DNA of 64,000 nt, from assembly GCA_019186985.1 (NCBI GenBank), contig JABARQ010000010.1, forward strand, positions 93,908 to 157,907. Direction: 5' to 3'. A program made the translations under genes and the position numbers. Below are positions 60,049 through 64,000 of this stretch, piece by piece. Each line of letters begins with the position of its first letter. Position 1 is the stretch's first letter. Below the pieces are notes generated by a model. The model made no database searches, had not been told where the DNA came from, and saw only the letters and a list, made by a program, of their open reading frames with translations. The DNA is from Prosthecobacter sp. GTDB taxonomy: Bacteria > Verrucomicrobiota > Verrucomicrobiia > Verrucomicrobiales > Verrucomicrobiaceae.

Positions 60049-60816
60049 TCATTGAAGCTGCAGGGTCGGCGGCAGGGTGACCGGGCCGGCTGCGGGCTGG
60101 TGGTCGTCCGGAAAGATGATGGTGATGCTTTGCACGCCCTGCTGATGGGTGGAGCCGAGCAGCCAGCGTTTGACGAATTCCGCCACCGAGCTGCGGGCGG
60201 CTTCGCGGATGCGGTCAAGGTGGGCCTTGTTGCCGGCGCGCTTCTCCAGGGTGGGCGTCAGCTCGCGTTCCAGGCTGGCGAGGTTTTCGGCGGCGTTGAA
60301 GCGCAGCCATCCGGCTTCGGACTTCTTCTGCATGCCGTCCGTGCGCACGGCGGGAGGAGGAGAGGGCCGGATGGCGGGAGCCCGGACGATGCAGCGGCCT
60401 GCATCCACCTCTAGCCGCCAGTCTTCAGAGATCCTGACGTGATAACGATACACCACCGGCGTGCGGATTTCGGAAACCGTGGTGCCCAGATAGACAAGCT
60501 CGTTGAAGGCGGTCTTCATGTCGAAGCGCGTCACCGTTTCGTCCGTCTCCAGCGTGGCGACCTCCAGCACGTCACCATGCGTGGCGGTGATGCGGGTGAT
60601 GGATTCGCGGAAGGTGGTGCTGATGTCCTGTTCCACCAGTCGCCCTGGCAGTTCGCGCAGCCAGGCCCCGGCCTCCTTCAGGGCGCCGAGGAAGAACCAG
60701 GCGGCAACTCCGAGCCCAAGCAGGCCTAACAAACCAAGCATCAAAACGCTCCTCAGGCAGCCGCGGCGCCCGTGGGCGGCTGAAGTCGGGTTTTGAACGG
60801 GAACCTGCTCGGACAT
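60049..60816 (-). CDS. Membrane-anchored DUF4230-like hypothetical protein
   Basis: 255 residues from ATG 60816, preceded by a purine-rich GTGGGCGG. One N-terminal transmembrane helix (CLRSVLMLGLLGLLGLGVAA WFFLGAL), then an extracytoplasmic region: HGDVLEVATLETDETVTRFD, VVYRYHVRISEDWRLEVDAG RCIVRAPAI, and a conserved-looking end SSVAEFVKRWLLGSTHQQGV. Similar overall to DUF4230 proteins. Function unknown. Convergent with the propeller gene, 2 bp apart. Confidence 0.75.
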   Translation of the reverse strand: MSEQVPVQNPTSAAHGRRGCLRSVLMLGLLGLLGLGVAAWFFLGALKEAGAWLRELPGRLVEQDISTTFRESITRITATHGDVLEVATLETDETVTRFDMKTAFNELVYLGTTVSEIRTPVVYRYHVRISEDWRLEVDAGRCIVRAPAIRPSPPPAVRTDGMQKKSEAGWLRFNAAENLASLERELTPTLEKRAGNKAHLDRIREAARSSVAEFVKRWLLGSTHQQGVQSITIIFPDDHQPAAGPVTLPPTLQLQ

Positions 60817-60873
60817 CCGCCCACTATGCCGCTCCGCGAACGATCCGGCCAAGGCTTTTTAGGGCGGACATGT

Positions 60874-61218
60874 TCAAGGCCACTTCGCCAGGACTTTGCC
60901 GTCGGTCGTCTTGAGGACGAGGCCTTCGAGCCTGGCTTCACCAGGACCGGCGCAGGGGTCCTGGCGCAGGGCGTGCAGGGTTTTGGTCTCTTCGATGCGC
61001 AGGCTGTGGACATGCCATTCGCCGTCGTGCTTCACGTCGAAGCCTGCGTGGCCGCCCTTGGGCAGGAGTGTCTGGGCGTCGGTGGTCCAGTAAAGTTCGC
61101 CGCCTCCCGTGGCGCGGCTTTGCAGTTTAAACTCGAGCAGATAGGGGCCGGGTGAAGTGAGGGTGAGGCGCTCGAAGGCGAGGCCTGGACCTTCGCCGCT
61201 GCACTGCAGGGTGACCAG
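60874..61218 (-). pseudogene. Orphan C-terminal domain of a sulfatase-type protein
   Basis: An open frame without a start codon encodes FERLTLTSPGPYLLEFKLQS, RATGGGELYWTTDAQTLLPK, FDVKHDGEWHVHSLRIEETK and ends LVLKTTDGKVLAKWP before TGA (60876-60874). This is the beta-rich terminal domain often seen at the end of sulfatases in the PVC group. It directly follows the stop of the metallophosphoesterase in another frame, so it is either a leftover or a frameshifted extension of it. Confidence 0.5.
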
Positions 61219-61231
61219 GCATTTGGAGGCA

Positions 61232-62299
61232 TTAGTTCAGCGGCAGGTCGAGCGTGAACTGGTGCTGGTCCGGATCATGGACGTAGGGCGTGTCCTCGAC
61301 GAGGACCTGCTGGACGACGTCGTAGGTGAGGACGTGAACACGTTTTTCGTTGGGCACAAAGCGCAGCAGGCGCAGGACGGGCTGGCTGAGGTAGTCGCTG
61401 AGCAGGGAGGTGACGGGATGACCGTCGTCGGCAGGCGTGGTCAGCCTGAGCGCGGTGACGCGGCTCTGGTCGCCGCAGAAGATGAGGCGCAGGTTTGCAT
61501 GCCTGCGGAACAGCTTGTCCCACATCTGCCCGCCCGTGTTGCCACGCGCACCATGGATCTTGACCCAGCGCATCCTGCCCTTGGCGTCGTGGATGTAGCC
61601 CTTCTCCTCCTTCGGTTTGTCGAGGATGCCGAGGTCCATGTGGGTGGTGATGAGCGCCTGCCGGTCCTCGTGCTTTTTCAGCAGGGCATCGGCCCAGGCG
61701 AGCACATCGTCGGGGGCGTTGCATTCGAGGCTGAGGTGGATGAAGGCGATGCCGCCCGCGCTGAAGAGCTGGGCGCTGTTGACGTTGTTGGCGGAGACGT
61801 TCTGATCCTTGCGGTCGTGGGTGTAGCTGCCGAGGTACCAGGGCTTGGAGGCAAAGCTGGAGGCGGGAAAGTGCTGCTGGAACAGGTGCGCGTCGCCCCT
61901 GCTGGTCATGTCATGATTGCCAACAGTGAGGCTGAAGGGCAGCAGGCCGCGCAGGTGATCGAGGTGCTGCCTGGCGACGGCCCACTGGTCGGCGTTGTTC
62001 TTGTCCACGATGTCGCCGACATGGCTGACGAAGACGATGTTCTGGCCGGCCTGATGGTCGCGGATCCAGCGCACCTGGGCCTCGAGGTTGGTGTTGGTGA
62101 CGGGGTCGGTGCTGTCCGGCGTGGCCTTGCAGCCCCTGCCATGGTAGCTCTGGGTGTCGGGGATGACGACGAGAGTGAAGGCCTTGTCCGGCAGCGCGGG
62201 CAGGGGGCGTGAGCCGATCATCGTGCGCTTCTTCACCTCCTGGGCGGAGGTGGGAAGGCACAGGCAGAGGGCGAGGAGGCCCAGGAACAGCGGTTTCAT
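61232..62299 (-). CDS. Secreted metallophosphoesterase
   Basis: 355 residues. Signal MKPLFLGLLALCLCLPTSAQ. Calcineurin-like motifs: VVIPDTQSYH (D-x-Q variant of DxH), FVSHVGDIVDKNN (GDxxD), TVGNHDM (GNHD), ITTHMDLG (GHxH region variant) and a later His. Divalent-metal phosphoesterase of unknown substrate. Adjacent to the lactonase gene (13 bp), probably same operon, and followed by the orphan domain fragment. Confidence 0.87.
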   Translation of the reverse strand: MKPLFLGLLALCLCLPTSAQEVKKRTMIGSRPLPALPDKAFTLVVIPDTQSYHGRGCKATPDSTDPVTNTNLEAQVRWIRDHQAGQNIVFVSHVGDIVDKNNADQWAVARQHLDHLRGLLPFSLTVGNHDMTSRGDAHLFQQHFPASSFASKPWYLGSYTHDRKDQNVSANNVNSAQLFSAGGIAFIHLSLECNAPDDVLAWADALLKKHEDRQALITTHMDLGILDKPKEEKGYIHDAKGRMRWVKIHGARGNTGGQMWDKLFRRHANLRLIFCGDQSRVTALRLTTPADDGHPVTSLLSDYLSQPVLRLLRFVPNEKRVHVLTYDVVQQVLVEDTPYVHDPDQHQFTLDLPLN

Positions 62300-62312
62300 G
62301 AAAAGGAGAGCC

Positions 62313-63371
62313 TCAGTCCAGCTTCACGCTCATGACCCAGGCGGGGCCCTTGCCGCAGTCATAGGTTTTCAGCGGCGTGAGAGCCCCGGTTTCAGCGTTG
62401 CGCCGGTAGACGATGAGGCGGTGCGAGCCTTCGCCGGCGGAAACCACGAAGGCATCGCCGGGAGTGAGGGCGAAGGAGCGCGGCGTTTTTTCCGTGGGCG
62501 TCTGGCCGAGTGCGGTGAGCTCGCCGGTCAGCGCATTCACGGAGAAGACCGCCAGGCTGTCATGGCCGCGGTTGGAGGCGTAGACAAAGCGGCCGTCGGC
62601 GCTGACGTGGATGTCGGCGCAGGAGCCCTTGTCGCGCCATTCCTCGGGCACGGTGGGCACGCTCTGCCGGGCCTTGAGCGTTCCCAGCGCGGCGTCATAG
62701 TCGCAGAGGGTGACGCTTTTGCCCTGTTCATTGACGAAGTAGGCCCAGCGTCCGCTGGGGTGAAACTGCATGTGGCGCGGCCCCTCGCCCGGGCCGCCAG
62801 GCAGGTTGGACGGTTGGTTAGGCGTGAGCATGCCGGTCTGTTCGTCGAAGCGGAGCTGCTCCACCTTGTTCAGCTCGCCGACATGCGGCACGAAGGCGAA
62901 GCGGTTCGCCGGGTCGGTCTGGATGCAGTGGGCCTTCTTCCCGGTCTCCAGCGTGACGACCGGCAGGCCGGTGACACGTCCGTCCCGGATGGCGGACGAG
63001 CCGATGACGCCCTCGCTGTAGGAGGCTGCGAGCAGCCAGCGGCCGGTTTTGTCCGTGCGGACATAGGCGGCGTTGAAGCCGGCGTCTGCGAACGAAGGGT
63101 CTGACAGCGCCCCGTTTTTCGGATCGACCGCAAGCGTGGCGAACTGCTTCGTCGTGCGCACCGAGGCGTGCAGGTGCCGGTGGTCCGGACTGAGGCAAAG
63201 GCTGCCCGGAGCCCCGGGCAGCGGGGCTTCACCGGTTCTGGTGAGAGCACCGGTTGCTTCATCCAGCGTCCAGACCGCGATGTGTTTCTCGCCGCTTTCA
63301 GAGACATAGACGACCGTGGGTCCGGCCAGCAGGGGGCCGGCGAGGCAGAGGAGTGCGAGGAGAAGTTTCAT
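62313..63371 (-). CDS. Secreted 6-phosphogluconolactonase-like lactonase (YbhE-type)
   Basis: 352 residues. Signal MKLLLALLCLAGPLLAGP. Seven-bladed propeller typical of the lactonase family: VYVSESGEKHIAVWTLDEAT, HLHASVRTTKQFATLAVDPK, FVPHVGELNKVEQLRFDE, PRHMQFHPSGRWAYFVNEQG, SADGRFVYASNRGHDSLAVF, FALTPGDAFVVSAGEGSHRL IVY. The family hydrolyses sugar lactones; exported members are frequent in this phylum. First gene of the operon with the phosphoesterase. Confidence 0.9.
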   Translation of the reverse strand: MKLLLALLCLAGPLLAGPTVVYVSESGEKHIAVWTLDEATGALTRTGEAPLPGAPGSLCLSPDHRHLHASVRTTKQFATLAVDPKNGALSDPSFADAGFNAAYVRTDKTGRWLLAASYSEGVIGSSAIRDGRVTGLPVVTLETGKKAHCIQTDPANRFAFVPHVGELNKVEQLRFDEQTGMLTPNQPSNLPGGPGEGPRHMQFHPSGRWAYFVNEQGKSVTLCDYDAALGTLKARQSVPTVPEEWRDKGSCADIHVSADGRFVYASNRGHDSLAVFSVNALTGELTALGQTPTEKTPRSFALTPGDAFVVSAGEGSHRLIVYRRNAETGALTPLKTYDCGKGPAWVMSVKLD

Positions 63372-63523
63372 CGTTGGACAGGGCCAAGCTCAAACGACGG
63401 ATGGTGGAGGCAGCCTTCATCTGTTTCGCCCAGGGCCCGATTTGGTCAGCGCGGTTGCACGGGGTTGGTGAAGGCTGCTCGCATCCTTCCAGGATGCGGC
63501 GAAGGTGAAACGCGGGTCTGGCG

Positions 63524-63661
63524 ACGTGGTCCTGGAGTTCTCACTCGCTGCGCTCGTTTCACTCCAGGCTAATCTCTTTCGAGCCTCCGGCTCGTGATGA
63601 AACGAAGAGCGATGCATCCAGCCCTTGCGCCTTGGTCCTTGGAACTTCCTTGGTCATTGGC
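63524..63661 (-). repeat. Dispersed intergenic repeat, copy B
   Basis: Inverted copy of the repeat at 56546-56674. In 63372-64000 I see no credible gene: only this repeat and the REP copies near 63.8 kb. Confidence 0.65.
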
Positions 63662-63777
63662 TTTTGGGTCTTGGTCATTCATTGCCGAGACAACAAACCA
63701 GGCTCCCTGGGTTTGCTTGTTCGCGTTGATCATTTCCCGGGCCGGATCTCAGCAGGCTTCGAAGCTGCGCCAGCAAG

Positions 63778-63897
63778 GTAGCCATCTCGCTCCGTCGAGA
63801 TGAGCATGGCGTCTGGCAGGCTCAGGCGTTGACGAACTCCCGACGTCCTTCCTGTTAGCGAAAGCCTTCCGCACATCTCGCGGAGCGAGATGGCTAG
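63778..63897. repeat. REPIN of the first REP family
   Basis: 63778-63805 (plus, exact unit) and 63871-63897 (minus, degenerate). Same 27-28 nt palindrome as around the RAYT at 30002, in inverted pair. It shows that this REP family is dispersed beyond the RAYT locus. Confidence 0.8.
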
Positions 63898-64000
63898 TGC
63901 GCTGTGAAGCGTCACGATCCTCCGGGGTGGAAGACCTCGGCCATCTGGAACCGTGTTCCAGGTGAGAACTTGAAGTAACTGCGTCGCCGCGAGGCGGGGT

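Noticed and set aside
63417..63617. Minus-strand 66-codon frame
   Set aside because: It lies inside the dispersed repeat and has no homolog pattern.

Overview
The window looks like a chromosomal segment of a high-GC Verrucomicrobiota bacterium, plausibly Prosthecobacter-like. This is inferred from gene content: DUF1080 (3-keto-disaccharide hydrolase) proteins, Tat-exported sugar-phosphate-isomerase-like proteins, a Gfo/Idh/MocA oxidoreductase, a lactonase, a sialidase-like protein and REP-associated transposases. No rRNA is present to settle it. Housekeeping genes are intact: tig, ilvD, infA, rnc, aroC, mnmG, uvrB, bioD, a polyprenyl synthase gene, pgk and tpiA.

Layout. 1-8.3 kb: a cut-off gene with a JetA-like N-terminus, an AsmA-like protein, tig-terminator-ilvD, a LysM lipoprotein and a TroA/ZnuA-like lipoprotein. 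8.3-13.3 kb: an accessory island. It begins with a probable small transcript (8374-8620), followed by a tightly packed series of non-canonical tRNA-like cloverleaves (about 8920-9910). The anticodons read Trp, Met(initiator-like), His, Cys and Pro, and several copies encode CCA. Next comes an AT-richer gene with a HEPN-like RNase motif, flanked by two copies of a broken gene fragment, then an RtcB-like N-terminal remnant and an intact RlaP/YcgL-type nucleotidyltransferase. Together they suggest an RNA damage/repair (conflict) locus. 13.5-35.7 kb: HNH protein, OvoA-type methyltransferase, a secreted BECR-like nuclease overlapping a zinc-ribbon gene, the 16.2-19.0 kb operon, infA-exonuclease, tRNA-His, rnc, aroC, mnmG with parS-like sites, metabolic genes, a REPIN/RAYT block at 29.7-31.3 kb, uvrB, a radical SAM/SPASM gene and tRNA-Arg.

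36.1-39.6 kb: an integron-type cassette array without an integrase in this window (CALIN). It holds five small same-strand ORFs, each followed by an attC-like imperfect palindrome with GGCGAAC...GTTCGCC ends, and a truncated sixth cassette. 39.6-64 kb: bioD, sugar/carbohydrate catabolism, a polyprenyl synthase, pgk-tpiA separated by a 10-bp-periodic repeat, a second RAYT with its own REP sequence, divergent fabZ-like/plsC-like genes, several secreted enzymes, a TPR-metallopeptidase, a one-haem protein, a CysJ-like reductase and a secreted lactonase/phosphoesterase cluster.

Strand layout and spacing suggest short operons (infA-exonuclease; 16235-18989; 40260-42988 with a 4-bp overlap; pgk-tpiA). 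The accessory pieces lie between conserved genes, next to tRNA genes or repeats.
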